Source: Bombyx mori (Eukaryota > Arthropoda > Insecta > Lepidoptera > Bombycidae). Taken from it: a stretch of DNA of 64,000 nt. Location: assembly GCF_030269925.1 (NCBI RefSeq), contig NC_085128.1:12402501-12466500 (forward strand), in the 5' to 3' direction. The position numbers and the translations under genes were made by a program. The notes beneath the pieces were generated by a model, which was not told the DNA's origin, searched no databases, and was given only the letters and a program-made list of their open reading frames with translations. Below, in pieces: positions 13,189-23,187 of this stretch (its first letter is position 1; the number at the start of each line of letters is the position of its first letter).

Positions 13189-13457
13189 GTCCGATAGTTA
13201 CGTAGTAACACTAAGACTATAATGTCCCATCTTAGGATAGACCGGAGTATTCACTATATGATGACTTAAGGTGTATAACGCCATTCATTAATGATATTGA
13301 ATCCAACAACAGCAGATATTGCTAAAATAGAAGAAGGCAAAATAAAAAGAATAAATTTGTCATGAACTTCTTTAAATACTTCTAATTTTTATCCAACAAT
13401 ACATCCAAGACATACCCTGTGGTATCGTATTAAATTTTAAATGATAAGGAAATAAAT

Positions 13458-13763
13458 TCAGGGATAATATAGTAAGTCATATTTAGCTTCATCATCTAAC
13501 CCGATGGTTGTTAAAATATTCACAACCAATACCCTTGAAGAGTCAGCCGTGTAAATTTTGCTTATCATTTCTATATAAAGGACTCGTTCAGTAAATATTT
13601 TTAACTTTACTGGTAGGTCTGCTAATGGATTAAACGCGACCTTTACCCTCACGCCGAGGAATTTAAATAAATTTATAACAACATCGGTTTCTTCGTCGTC
13701 GGCATTAGAAAACGGTCTTCCAGTTATAAAGAATAGAGTTCGCTTCATCCTGTAAATATAACC
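13458..13763 (-). CDS. Possible terminal coding exon of an unknown host gene
   Basis: On the minus strand an open frame of ~95 codons begins right after a good splice acceptor (TTATATTTACAG then GATGAAGCG, boundary near 13756) and ends in TGA at 13458. Its composition is protein-like: a hydrophobic strand (TLFFITGRPF), an acidic stretch (DDEETDVV), then LFKFLGVRVKVAF. This order loosely recalls the late strands of a von Willebrand A fold, but that is a guess. It overlaps no recognised transposon. No polyadenylation signal is obvious just downstream. It could be a host exon on the minus strand, a remnant of an unknown element, or chance. I do not recognise the gene. Confidence 0.3.
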   Translation of the reverse strand, partial: GYIYRMKRTLFFITGRPFSNADDEETDVVINLFKFLGVRVKVAFNPLADLPVKLKIFTERVLYIEMISKIYTADSSRVLVVNILTTIGLDDEAKYDLLYYP

Positions 13764-14037
13764 AGTCGGTACCATAAAAATATACTATTATACTATTTCG
13801 CAGAAAAAAAATCTACGTATATAAAAATGACTTCACTCCCTGCCCATTTCGCTCGCTGTACATACATAATATGTAGAGAAACTCAATTGCGTCTTTGTTT
13901 CATTTTCCCCTAATCATAAATATATGTATAAAAATTCCATCATACAAATCGGTGTAATAAAATTTGGTTTATGGGAATCCATCTTCAAGATTGATATATG
14001 ACTATATGACTAGATATTTTCTCCTATAAATAATCAC

Positions 14038-14498
14038 ATTGGTAATGGGTTTTTTTTGCGTGTAGTGCGGAGTACATCTCTCCCATCACCCTCCCCCTCG
14101 GGACGCCGGACCGGCGTACGTCTACGCCACGACCACCAGCCCTCTCGATCGGCAGGCTATCCGGAGTCCGCCTAGATGGCGCCGGTCAGAATGGATTATC
14201 CTACGGAATACCCCACTGGGTCAGAATTAGCGTGGGTCCAGGATCGCCAGCCTTCCATCACCCGGATGCTCTTGCGTAAAACGCGTGCAGAGCAGCTTGC
14301 ACGTGTTCTTCTTAAGCCTACTTCGCCGGTCCCCAGACCGGCATGTGAAGGGGACCCGAAACACTTAGAGGATCAGGGCTTGGGCGAGATCCGCCTCCCT
14401 AGCCCCCGCTCGACGGCGGCGGGCTTATACGTCTCTAATGCGCCCCGCCGCCTCCTTCTGCGAGATGGTGCACTCGCAAAAGTCAAGATTGGTAATGG
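14038..14498. repeat. 11-bp target duplication around a LINE fragment
   Basis: The word attggtaatgg occurs at 14038-14048 and 14488-14498, exactly flanking the insertion at 14049-14487. Confidence 0.85.
14049..14487 (-). mobile_element. 5'-truncated R1-clade LINE, last 439 bp
   Basis: On the minus strand the first ~60 bp encode the end of an R1-clade ORF2 (DFCECTISQKEAAGRIRDV then stop), closely matching the ORF2 end of the large LINE at 53 kb (DFCESTISQKEAA). The rest is GC-rich 3' UTR ending in a short poly(A) (T-run at 14050-14057). The 11-bp target duplications are perfect. The sequence differs from the 44-53 kb family, so it is a sister family. The plus-strand frame over 14176-14502 is an antisense shadow. 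Confidence 0.85.
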
Positions 14499-15954
14499 AT
14501 AGTAAGTAACATTACAATTTGAAATATGCAATTCAATGAAATACGAATATGTTATCTATCTTTATGGCATGGTATCTTTATGGTTTGAGACTTGAATATC
14601 TTGATTCATTTTATTTCAAGATAAAGACTGTAACGTTTAATAACAGAATATTTCATTGTTTACCAACAAAACACCACAACAAACAATCCGATAATGCAAC
14701 CAGTAGATCCTGTTAGAGACAAAGCGTAAGCAAATATTGATCTTATTACATCAAGTAGAGGAGGATTATATTTAAGAGCTTACTAATTAATGAGGTAACC
14801 TTCTTAACAATCCGCCGATCCTATATACACAAACTAGAATACACAATCGGAATGATCCTGGTTGTTCCGGCATAAATTCGTGCGTAATATTACAGTTTCT
14901 TGCTCACGTACAACCGAAATTGCCTTATCTGAGTTTGCAACGTAATTCCTTAATATTTCTGAATCTTTACCGTACAGTAATGCGAGCGATAGATTTTGAT
15001 GGACGCTGTTTGAATTTAACATTTAATTTCTCTTATGCTCATGCAGAATTCACTCTATCAAAGTACTTAGAAAATAGAAGAAGTAGAACATAGCAATGCT
15101 GCCATGGGCCCTCCCATTTGCTCTGCGAAATTGTCTATATCACCTTCATTATCTATATATTACCTGCGATTAAGCAGCCATTAACGTTCTGGAACCTTCC
15201 AACCGTGGTATTTGTTATGTTCACGTTTGTTCTCATAAAATATGTTTTCTGAACCACACATACTGCTTGGACCTTAACTTCGATAGGATTTCTTCATTTA
15301 AATGCGTCATACTAGCGATCTACAGCGCCTTCTTATCCTTAAGCGTGACATTTTGAGCGATTCCAATTTCGGAAAGTCAAATATATAACCTAAAAATACA
15401 AAATAGGTCCTGCCTCATTTGGGCAATGATTTTCATGCTCGTGACTAGTAAGCTCTTATCGAACTACGACATTGAAAAAAATTAAGGATCAAATGAAAAC
15501 AATAACTGAGCTGACAAACATTACCAAATTCATTGTTCAAATAAACATTCCGTGATTCGTATTTGGGTAACCGATTTACCATGATCTTAATAATAGTATT
15601 TGTATAATTATCACCGTATCTACGTATTGCATGCGAGTATAATATAAATTCTATCAGCAGGAAGTTCGTATATACAGACTAAAAGCATCAAACTATAACG
15701 GCCAAACGTTCCTGCCATAAACCGATTTCGAGACTATTAACAGTATCGACGCAGGAAGCGAGAATACTAGTTTACAACGTAACTTTGTTTTTATTGGTTT
15801 AAGACGACAGTCGTGCTCTCTTGTCTACGAGGTTTTAGCGATAAGTACGCAATTCAACAAACAGAATCAGGAATTACTTAACAAATTATGTTTTGTTTTT
15901 CTAAATACTCTACAAAGACAAAGAGTACTTATAAACCATGAGAAATTCGACAAC
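14499..15954. other. AT-rich stretch; one short unexplained ORF
   Basis: A minus-strand frame at 14834-15022 (62 codons) has mixed, fairly protein-like composition, but no splice sites in a phase that joins the exon candidate at 13.5 kb. I do not call it a gene. Nothing else is recognised. Confidence 0.4.
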
Positions 15955-15959
15955 CCTAT
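15955..15959. repeat. 5-bp target duplication, left
   Basis: CCTAT directly precedes the left LTR and recurs at 20457-20461 directly after the right LTR, as expected for integrase-mediated insertion. Confidence 0.9.
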
Positions 15960-16040
15960 TGTAGTGAAACACACGCCAGTTGGTTTCATACTGATTTATT
16001 TTTAAAGACACCCTCACTACGTTATTATAAATATACTACA
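15960..16040 (-). repeat. 3' LTR (81 bp)
   Basis: Identical base for base to 20376-20456. Plus-strand ends are tgtagtgaaac and atatactaca. It is the 3' LTR because the element lies on the minus strand. Confidence 0.95.
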
Positions 16041-16049
16041 TCTTCCTTT
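16041..16049 (-). promoter_or_regulatory. Polypurine tract
   Basis: The minus strand reads AAAGGAAGA immediately before the TGTAGT of the 3' LTR, the expected site for plus-strand DNA priming. Confidence 0.75.
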
Positions 16050-16178
16050 AACGAGAAAAAAAAAGGAAAAAAAAATTACAAGTTACAGTACAAAAAAAAA
16101 TTTTTTTTTAAGCTTATTTACTTATTTACATTATTATCTATTGTTTACACTAATAATATAATACAGCACATAATATAA

Positions 16179-19100
16179 CTAATCACACTCGAAAAAGAAT
16201 TCTTTTAGCATTCGTGCAGTTCTTTCCTTAGACCTTGTAATAGGAACCGCGGGTGGCGACGCTGGCGACTGCGCACACAACTGATCACTAAAGCTAGCTG
16301 GACTATCGTAATCGTCACTGACATCAAGTTGAGTAGACTGAATATCGGTGGTCGTGCTCTGTGTCGGACTGACCTGTCCACTTGCTTGTGGGTCACTCTC
16401 ATTGTCAATACTGGTTCCCAGTTGCCTACTAGTTATTGACTTTTGTCGACGCCTACGAACAGTTGTCGTAATCACAGTTGGTGTCCTGCTATTTTCAATT
16501 TTTACAATCGGTTGTTTCAGTGACTTTCCTTCACGTTTTTTATGGTCTGTTGTACGCACAACCAACTGACTTCGAGTACGCCGAAAACGACTACCGCAGT
16601 CATCTTCGATAATATAGGAGCGAGGTTGCGATGTACCTTCCACTATTGTCACCGGTTTCCTAACGCCGTTACCAATTAGAGTCGCCTTATCACCCGATAA
16701 CAAGGGTTTTAACAATTTAGCCGATCTATCATAATGTTTTTTAATTTTCTCTCTGTTCATCATTATAGCTTTGTAATTCCTTTCATTATCTACTTTTTCC
16801 CTTAATAGCTCTGCAGTAGTTGGTAATTTTGTATTTAAACGTCTACCCATGAGAATTTGTGCAGGCGAATCCAATCCATTACGTGGTGTTGTTCTAAAAT
16901 TCAACAAAGACAAATAAAAATCCTGACCTGAATCTATACATTTTTTAAGCAGATTTTTCACACTCTGTACTGTCCTTTCACTTTTACCATTAGACTGTGG
17001 GTAATGAGGCGATGACGTCTCATGATGTACTTCCCAATCATGCATGAACATTCTAAATTCTCGTGAGCTGTACGCTGGACCATTATCAGTCACTAATTGT
17101 GCTGGAATGCCGTGACGCGCGAACTGTTCCCTCAAAAAATTAATAACATGCTTAGAGCTAATATTCGCCAACTGTCCGACTTCTACGTAGTTAGAAAAGT
17201 AATCGACTAGGATAATATAGCTTTTCTTTCTATATTCAAAAATGTCGGAGGCTATTTTATGCCAGGGTAGCGCGGGCACAGGGTGCTGTAGAAGCGGTTG
17301 CCGGCGCGGTCGAGGCGCGTGTAACGCACACGCTGCGCACCGCCGCACCTCTCGCTCCACATCCTCAGACAGTCCGGGCCAAAACATTACTTCACGCGCG
17401 CGTCGTTTGCATTTTTCGATACCTAAATGTCCTTCGTGGACCCTCAACAACATGTCGTCTCGTAAAGCACGGGGTATAAAGACACGTTCCCCCTTGAAAA
17501 TAATCCCTTCTATATAATGAAGTTCCTCGCGATACGGCCAGAACACTTTTATTTTTTCATTTACATCGCGTCTATTTTTTGGCCAGCCATGCTTTATGTA
17601 CTTAATTAAACACCGACAATTACTGTCCGTCTCCGTTTCTTTTTTAATTACCTCCAACTTTTTGTTACTATACGGTATATTTTCTATCATGAAACACGTT
17701 TGCACGTTAACTTCAGAAGAAACCCGATCATTCATCATTTCATTCAAAGGAGCCCGAGATAGCGTATCTGCAATATACATATTTTTACCCGGAGTATATA
17801 CAACTTTGAAATCATACCCTTGCACTCTCATCATCATCCTCTGCAACCGAGCTGGAACCGAAACTAGTGGTTTGTTGAATAATGCTTCTAGGGGCTTGTG
17901 ATCAGTATGTACGGTTACGTCGGACCTACCGTAAATATATTGCCTGAACCGCTCAATCCCAAACACAATAGCTAGCATTTCTTTTTCTATGTGTGCATAC
18001 CTAGTCTGAGTGTCGGTGAGCGTGAGTGATGCGAACTCTACCGGACGACCGTCCTGTAGCAGCACGGCACCCAGCGCCACACTGGATGCGTCCACCGACA
18101 CTACTATCGGTACACTCTCACTGTATAGTGCCAGCACAGGCGCACAGCTAAGCTTCATTTTTAGCTTGTCCACAGCTTCGGAATGATGCGATTCCCAGAA
18201 CCACTCGGATTCCTTTTTCAGTAAGGTTCGTAACACATTCACACTCTCAGAGTAATTAGAAATAAATTTAGCTAAATAATTAACCATGCCTAAAAATCTC
18301 TCTAATGCCTTCCTATCTTTCGGATAAGGCATTTCTAAAATAGCTTTGACTTTTGAGTCATCTGCCCGCATACCATTCGCATCGAACTTATGACCTAGGT
18401 AAGTAATTTCGGGTACACCGAATTTACATTTATCGCGATTAAACTTTATGCCTACTTCCTTAGCACGCTGTAAAAGGCACTCCAACCTCCTATCATGCTC
18501 TTCCTTTGTGCGTCCCCATATTATGACGTCATCGATGAAAGACTCCACACCATCTAAGTCTTCCAAATGCTGCCTGAGTTTAGCATGAAACACTTCAGGC
18601 GCACAGTTTATCCCATACGGTAAACGTAAAAATTGATACCGGCCGAACGGAGTACCGAAGGTGCACAGATCAGCGCTGGCGTCGTCTATCTGTACCATCC
18701 AGAACCCACAGCGCGCATCGAGCACGCTGAACACAGTGGCACCGCGCAGACGCGCTGCCAGCTCAGACACTGTCGGCAACGTGTACTGGGCGCGCCGCAC
18801 CGCGCGGTTCAGCGGACGGGGGTCTAAACATACACGAATGCCACCGTCCTTTTTTGCGATTAAAACAATTGCATTCACCCAATCGGTCGGGTGTGTGACC
18901 TTTCTAACCACACCTAACTCTTCCATTCTACGTAACTCGTCCAACAATTTACCTTTAATTCCTAAGGGAATTTTTCTCGTTGGACTAACAACAGGCTGTA
19001 TGTTTTTATTTATTACAATACTATATTTACCAGGTAATTTTCCTAGACCTTGAAACAAGTCTGAGTACTTATCAATATTTATTACATTAACGTTGCTAAT

Positions 19101-20312
19101 TAATCCCAAAGAAATACAGCTTTCTAAACCGAGTACATTCTGACAGTTTAAATTGGCAACAACAAATGGCAAAAAATAACGTTTGTTATTGAATGTAACA
19201 CACAGATGTTCAGTAATACCTATAATAGGTAACCTGTTCCCTGTAAAGGAATGTACCCGCTTTGTAAAGGGCTTAAGGCTGTTAATTGATAAACCCAAAT
19301 TGAAAAAATCAGTTTTAGACATTACATTAATCATAGACCCCGTATCTATTTTTAACATAATATTTTTTCCTTTATATTTTACAATTTCCACCCATTCATT
19401 ATACGACTTACATATGTTATTGTTCCCCACGATCGTATTCACATAGAACATTTCTTTGCATTTTTCTTCACTATCACTGCTCGCAGTATCCATACTCAAA
19501 TTTAATACCTTACGAATCGCTTTCCTTTGCACACATACTCGCGAAAAATGCCCTTTCTGATCGCACACAAAACACATCGCATTAACTGCTGGACAACGTT
19601 CACCGCCTAGACACCGGCTGTTTCCACATCGCTGACAGGCGCTGCGAGCTGTTCTCTGCCCGCCGTTACTGCCAACTCTTGCGCCGCGTACTCCTCTCGC
19701 GCGCTGTCCGCTTCGTTCACCGCTTCTGTTCTGAACTGCAGACACTTGCACACTGTCCGCAGCGCAGTTAATGTATTTACTGTCCTCTTTAGACATCTCG
19801 GCCGCCTGACAGAGTTGTAAGGCCTTCACTAGTGTAAGATCATCAGTGCGAAGAAGTCGATCTCTCACCGTGTTGTTATTGACACCGCATACGATACGAT
19901 CACGTAACAAGCTTTCGTGTAATTCACTGAATTCGCATTGCTGACTCAGTACCCTCAATGCGGTTATGTATTGGTCAATATTTTCGCCATCTTCTTGATC
20001 ACGGGTGAAGAACTTATACCGTCTTACTATGATATTCGGTTTTGCTCCAAAGTACTTGTCGAACTTATTCAGAACACAGTCGATATCATCCTCACTTTCA
20101 CCTTCGTTAAAAGTGAAGGTCGTATAAACCTCGTAACCGGCCGATCCTATGAGATTCACCAACAAACTAGCCTGAACTTCTTTAGGCTCTTTGCTCACTC
20201 CAGACGCTTTAAGAAATACTTCGAACAGCTTCCGCCATTGCCGCCACGCCTCGGAGCGTGCAGCCGGACCGCCATCGAGTGATAATTCTGCTGGAGGACG
20301 CGCGTGTTCCAT
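16179..20312 (-). CDS. Gag-Pol polyprotein of the mag-like retrotransposon
   Basis: A 1377-residue polyprotein encoding particle and copying functions in a single frame. Gag spans roughly residues 1-265 and ends in a zinc knuckle region (C226, C229, C234, C240, then the CX2CX4HX4C knuckle at 247-260). Aspartic protease has the DTG triad at 323-325 (KIDTGSMINVMS). Reverse transcriptase spans about 440-650 with catalytic box FIDD (592-595), a variant of the common YVDD. RNase H follows with D741, E776 and D804. Integrase has the HHCC zinc site (H959, H962, C992, C995) and catalytic D1023, D1076 and E1112 with 35 residues between the last two (D,D35E). No stop or frameshift is seen and no envelope frame follows. 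The start is the first ATG, 63 bp inside the 5' LTR. Gag and Pol share one frame, so no frameshift signal is needed. Confidence 0.95.
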   Translation of the reverse strand: MEHARPPAELSLDGGPAARSEAWRQWRKLFEVFLKASGVSKEPKEVQASLLVNLIGSAGYEVYTTFTFNEGESEDDIDCVLNKFDKYFGAKPNIIVRRYKFFTRDQEDGENIDQYITALRVLSQQCEFSELHESLLRDRIVCGVNNNTVRDRLLRTDDLTLVKALQLCQAAEMSKEDSKYINCAADSVQVSAVQNRSGERSGQRARGVRGARVGSNGGQRTARSACQRCGNSRCLGGERCPAVNAMCFVCDQKGHFSRVCVQRKAIRKVLNLSMDTASSDSEEKCKEMFYVNTIVGNNNICKSYNEWVEIVKYKGKNIMLKIDTGSMINVMSKTDFFNLGLSINSLKPFTKRVHSFTGNRLPIIGITEHLCVTFNNKRYFLPFVVANLNCQNVLGLESCISLGLISNVNVINIDKYSDLFQGLGKLPGKYSIVINKNIQPVVSPTRKIPLGIKGKLLDELRRMEELGVVRKVTHPTDWVNAIVLIAKKDGGIRVCLDPRPLNRAVRRAQYTLPTVSELAARLRGATVFSVLDARCGFWMVQIDDASADLCTFGTPFGRYQFLRLPYGINCAPEVFHAKLRQHLEDLDGVESFIDDVIIWGRTKEEHDRRLECLLQRAKEVGIKFNRDKCKFGVPEITYLGHKFDANGMRADDSKVKAILEMPYPKDRKALERFLGMVNYLAKFISNYSESVNVLRTLLKKESEWFWESHHSEAVDKLKMKLSCAPVLALYSESVPIVVSVDASSVALGAVLLQDGRPVEFASLTLTDTQTRYAHIEKEMLAIVFGIERFRQYIYGRSDVTVHTDHKPLEALFNKPLVSVPARLQRMMMRVQGYDFKVVYTPGKNMYIADTLSRAPLNEMMNDRVSSEVNVQTCFMIENIPYSNKKLEVIKKETETDSNCRCLIKYIKHGWPKNRRDVNEKIKVFWPYREELHYIEGIIFKGERVFIPRALRDDMLLRVHEGHLGIEKCKRRAREVMFWPGLSEDVEREVRRCAACALHAPRPRRQPLLQHPVPALPWHKIASDIFEYRKKSYIILVDYFSNYVEVGQLANISSKHVINFLREQFARHGIPAQLVTDNGPAYSSREFRMFMHDWEVHHETSSPHYPQSNGKSERTVQSVKNLLKKCIDSGQDFYLSLLNFRTTPRNGLDSPAQILMGRRLNTKLPTTAELLREKVDNERNYKAIMMNREKIKKHYDRSAKLLKPLLSGDKATLIGNGVRKPVTIVEGTSQPRSYIIEDDCGSRFRRTRSQLVVRTTDHKKREGKSLKQPIVKIENSRTPTVITTTVRRRRQKSITSRQLGTSIDNESDPQASGQVSPTQSTTTDIQSTQLDVSDDYDSPASFSDQLCAQSPASPPAVPITRSKERTARMLKEFFFECD

Positions 20313-20356
20313 ATTTATGTTGGTTACTTCGATTTAACGTGTATTAAGGTTAAAAA

Positions 20357-20375
20357 CGACGCACCGCTGCCACCA
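20357..20375 (-). promoter_or_regulatory. Primer binding site
   Basis: Directly inside the 5' LTR the minus strand begins TGGTGGCAGCGGTGCG. The TGG start fits pairing with the CCA end of a tRNA primer. The tRNA species is not assigned. Confidence 0.6.
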
Positions 20376-20456
20376 TGTAGTGAAACACACGCCAGTTGGT
20401 TTCATACTGATTTATTTTTAAAGACACCCTCACTACGTTATTATAAATATACTACA
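20376..20456 (-). repeat. 5' LTR (81 bp)
   Basis: Identical to 15960-16040 and followed by the CCTAT target duplication at 20457-20461. Promoter and polyadenylation signals of the element must lie here or just downstream; no clear TATA box is singled out. Confidence 0.95.
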
Positions 20457-20461
20457 CCTAT

Positions 20462-20958
20462 GAGTTAAATATTAAATAATTCAAAGAATCAACTTGATTC
20501 TAAAAAAATGCTTTGTATTTGTATTCTGTTGTATTTTGTAGCTCATATTACGTTCACTGTTTCATTCCAAATTGTATAAATTGAGTTTTCAAAAGCACCT
20601 TATTTAATTATCGTATATACATATTACGTACAATGGGGTAGGTTTTTACTGCACAAATATCGAATTATATTTGTTTATGGGAAGTTACAAAACTCAGACA
20701 GTGACAACATCTTTAGCTTTGAAATTTTCTGGAATGACGCAGCCAGCCTAAGGAAACATTCTGGAAGTTTCGAATTCCGTCACTCGAAGGTCTGATCCGG
20801 ATAATGACTTGATGAATTCAATGAAGTTCTATTTGTATTATTGTACCTGATCATTTACTGTTTAAAATTAATTCTTAGGTAAATATACTTTATGTTAACT
20901 TAATAAAAAACGTCTACTTAGTGATTGCTATATATTTAATGGGCCAGTCAAACCAGAA
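20462..20958. other. AT-rich spacer
   Basis: No gene or repeat recognised. Confidence 0.4.
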
Positions 20959-21389
20959 TATGTTTAAATAATACGAGAAGCAAAAACTTTGTATCTCTTT
21001 TTACGAAAATTGCGCGGACGGAGGAGTATGAAATTTTCCACACTTATAGAGAATATAGAGAAGAAGTGCACAATGCTAATATTTTTCAAAATAATGCATA
21101 AAAGATACATTAAATCAATAAAGAAAACATTACACACACTACATACCATGTATTTGACGCACACACGCATGCATACTATTTATTTTCAAACTTTTGTTCT
21201 TGACGTCTGTGGTCAAATTGAGAATAAATTAAATATTGTTTGTCTTTATTAATATTTTTTATAGAGTAGTCTTGGCGAAATTTGTGATTATAGAAGTATA
21301 AAATACAATCATAATAGTGTACAAACTTACAATTATTTATAAACTTACAATTAATTATAGTCGAATTTCGACTACTGCGGGACCTCTAG
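20959..21389 (+). mobile_element. Non-autonomous Helitron-like element, family 2 copy 1
   Basis: It ends with a hairpin (AGTCGAA/TTCGACT) about 10 bp before a terminal CTAG followed by T, the Helitron 3' signature. It matches 29032-29461 over nearly its whole length. The 5' TC end is eroded here, so the left limit is approximate. Confidence 0.7.
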
Positions 21390-21844
21390 TATTATTAAAT
21401 ACACATAAACGTAGACAGTATCGTGAAGTTTTGCATTGCGATAGACAGCTATGTTAATGACAATGAAAATTTAAAGCGATTTAAAACTATTCGTACAAAG
21501 GAGACATTGTACCGGCAGTTAACATAGAATAGAGAAAATCTGCCTAGAACTTGAATCGTGCTAACGACATTTACGAAAATAAGGTTACGTTTTATATGCA
21601 GGTTCCGAGCACTGATCAGACCGCCAGCCAGTCTTGCCAGCAGTAAATATCAGCTTAGTGGAAGAATTTCCCGTTTAGATTTCATTTGTCTATTTTTTTA
21701 TTTAACTAAGATACCAAAAGTATCTATATTAAGTACATTACTGAATTATTAAACATAAATATCTAAATAAAACTCTGAAGAGGTCATAATTATTATTCAT
21801 TGAAAATAATTTTGAAATATAATAAATAAATAAATATTTACTAA
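21390..21844. other. AT-rich spacer
   Basis: No gene or repeat recognised. Confidence 0.4.
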
Positions 21845-21960
21845 AAATCACGCAACGTTAACTGGTCCCGTGCTAAGTTCGTAAAGAACACTTATGTTAC
21901 AGGTACCAGATAACGGAAATAAATGTAAGATTCTTATTATACACATATATATATATATAT
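21845..21960 (-). repeat. 3' part of a tRNA-derived SINE
   Basis: It matches the tail half of the SINE at 57976-58217 (plus strand 'cccgtgctaagttcgtaaag' and 'ggtaccagataacggaaata') and breaks off at an (AT)n run at about 21945-21960. Confidence 0.7.
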
Positions 21961-21967
21961 TGAATAT

Positions 21968-22045
21968 AATAGGTTGATTGACTCGGTGGCGCAGCAGCTA
22001 GTGCCTCCAGCTGAGTCAAGGCTCGTGGGTTCGATTCCAATATTG
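21968..22045 (+). repeat. tRNA-like SINE head
   Basis: 'ggtggcgcagcagctagtgc' resembles a Pol III A box and 'gggttcgattcc' a B box. The segment does not fold as a full tRNA cloverleaf, so it is read as a SINE head and not a tRNA gene. Confidence 0.5.
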
Positions 22046-22874
22046 AATAAAAAATATTTGTTATTTACATGATTATTTAATGTTTACATATGTTTATATT
22101 TAAAGCTATTTAAATATATATTAGTCTCTGGCTTGCATAGTAGAGCACCATTGCTTGCAGCGAAAGGATCATTTGTGATTGAGCAAAAGAAAAGCGCTGC
22201 AAATGTCATTCTTAAATTGAAATTTTGTCGACTTATACTGACAGTTATATCCAATCTCAATATAATTTTTCAACAAAATCCTTCTACCAAACCGATGCCA
22301 ATTTTAAAGAACAAATATGCTCGAGACATACCACGAAGTGTATTATTACTTATATTTCGCTCGAGTCTTCTACCTTCCGTCCGTATTCCGTTGAATTTAC
22401 TGACTGAATTCGACAAAGATGTCGTTTTTAAACAGTCTATTCTTTCTAGGAAAAGAATAGTATTAAATAAAATCGATATTTTTATCTGTCCTTGGATTTT
22501 GCATGATTTTCCTTTTGTTTATTTTGGTTTAAGAAGCTATTAATACTTTTCGATGATTAGCAAACAAATTCGCATGACGTTAATTGGTTAATAAAGTCCG
22601 TAGACCAACGCAGATTTTAAGAACATTCCAGATTCCGCTAACGAATGTTGTCACTAATAATATCAGTACAGATATGTTCTATGGCTCACAAGAAAAAAAC
22701 AAAAGTATTTTTTTAAGTACGCGGGCTATAACATATCTTCCTCCCATGAATCTATTAAACTTTAGTATTAAATAATAACACAATTGACAATTCTAAATTT
22801 AAACTAAATTTAAAGCCATAAAATTAAATAGACAGCCATCGTTCTTAAAAAAACTAAATTTGATTGCGTTACAT
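22046..22874. other. AT-rich spacer with an unassigned 136-codon frame
   Basis: A plus-strand frame at 22133-22543 is long for AT-rich DNA but shows no family motif, signal peptide or splice context. Not called as a gene. Confidence 0.35.
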
Positions 22875-23073
22875 ACAAATTTAGTAGCAGTAGGGAAGGG
22901 GGAAGCGGTCGATCGAAGAAGACATGGATGGAGTGTGTGAATGACGATATGAGAGAGAGAGGAGTGAGTGTTGAGATGACGGCTGATAGAAGAGAATGGA
23001 AGAGAAAAATTAGCTGTGCCGACCCCACCTAGAGGGATAAGGAGAAAAAGAAGAAGACAAATTTAGTAGCAGT
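22875..23073 (+). mobile_element. 165-bp LINE ORF C-terminus with 17-bp target duplication
   Basis: The word acaaatttagtagcagt flanks the insertion perfectly (22875-22891 and 23057-23073). The insert 22892-23056 encodes the end of a LINE protein of RTE-like style (KKTWMECVNDDM, EMTADRREWKRK, CADPT, stop) and ends in a purine-rich GAGAAAAAGAAG tail. It is an extreme 5' truncation produced by target-primed reverse transcription. Confidence 0.8.
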
Positions 23074-23102
23074 CCAATACGATGGTCGAAATAGATACTT
23101 TC

Positions 23103-23183
23103 TACTCTCAGCATTGAGGATTGACGATGCAAGGAGATTTAAAAATTAAAGCCATCTCTAACATCAACCTCATGTACGTTACG
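23103..23183. repeat. 81-bp direct repeat, left arm
   Basis: Matches 23648-23728 at 74 of 81 positions and abuts the 3' end of the Bm1 copy between them. Confidence 0.85.
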
Positions 23184-23187
23184 TATT

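Larger units (their letters stand above)
15960..20456 (-). mobile_element. Intact mag-like Ty3/gypsy LTR retrotransposon
   Basis: A 4,497-bp element on the minus strand: two identical 81-bp LTRs (TG...CA), a 5-bp CCTAT target duplication, a primer-binding region beginning TGG next to the 5' LTR, a purine tract next to the 3' LTR, and one uninterrupted gag-pol frame with no envelope gene. Very short LTRs with a single gag-pol ORF in a ~4.6-kb element are hallmarks of Bombyx mag; I recall ~77-bp LTRs for mag, so this is mag or a close relative. Identical LTRs and an open frame mean a recent, possibly still competent insertion. Confidence 0.9.

Noticed and set aside
14176..14502. 108-codon plus-strand ORF
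   Set aside because: It is the antisense of the R1-clade LINE fragment on the minus strand.
14834..15022. Upstream exon for the candidate at 13.5 kb
   Set aside because: The available donor (GTGAGC) would join in a phase that gives an immediate stop.
16348..20282. Plus-strand ORFs inside the LTR element
   Set aside because: They are shadows of the minus-strand gag-pol frame; no envelope gene is present.
21968..22045. tRNA gene
   Set aside because: Box-like words are present but no full cloverleaf is seen.
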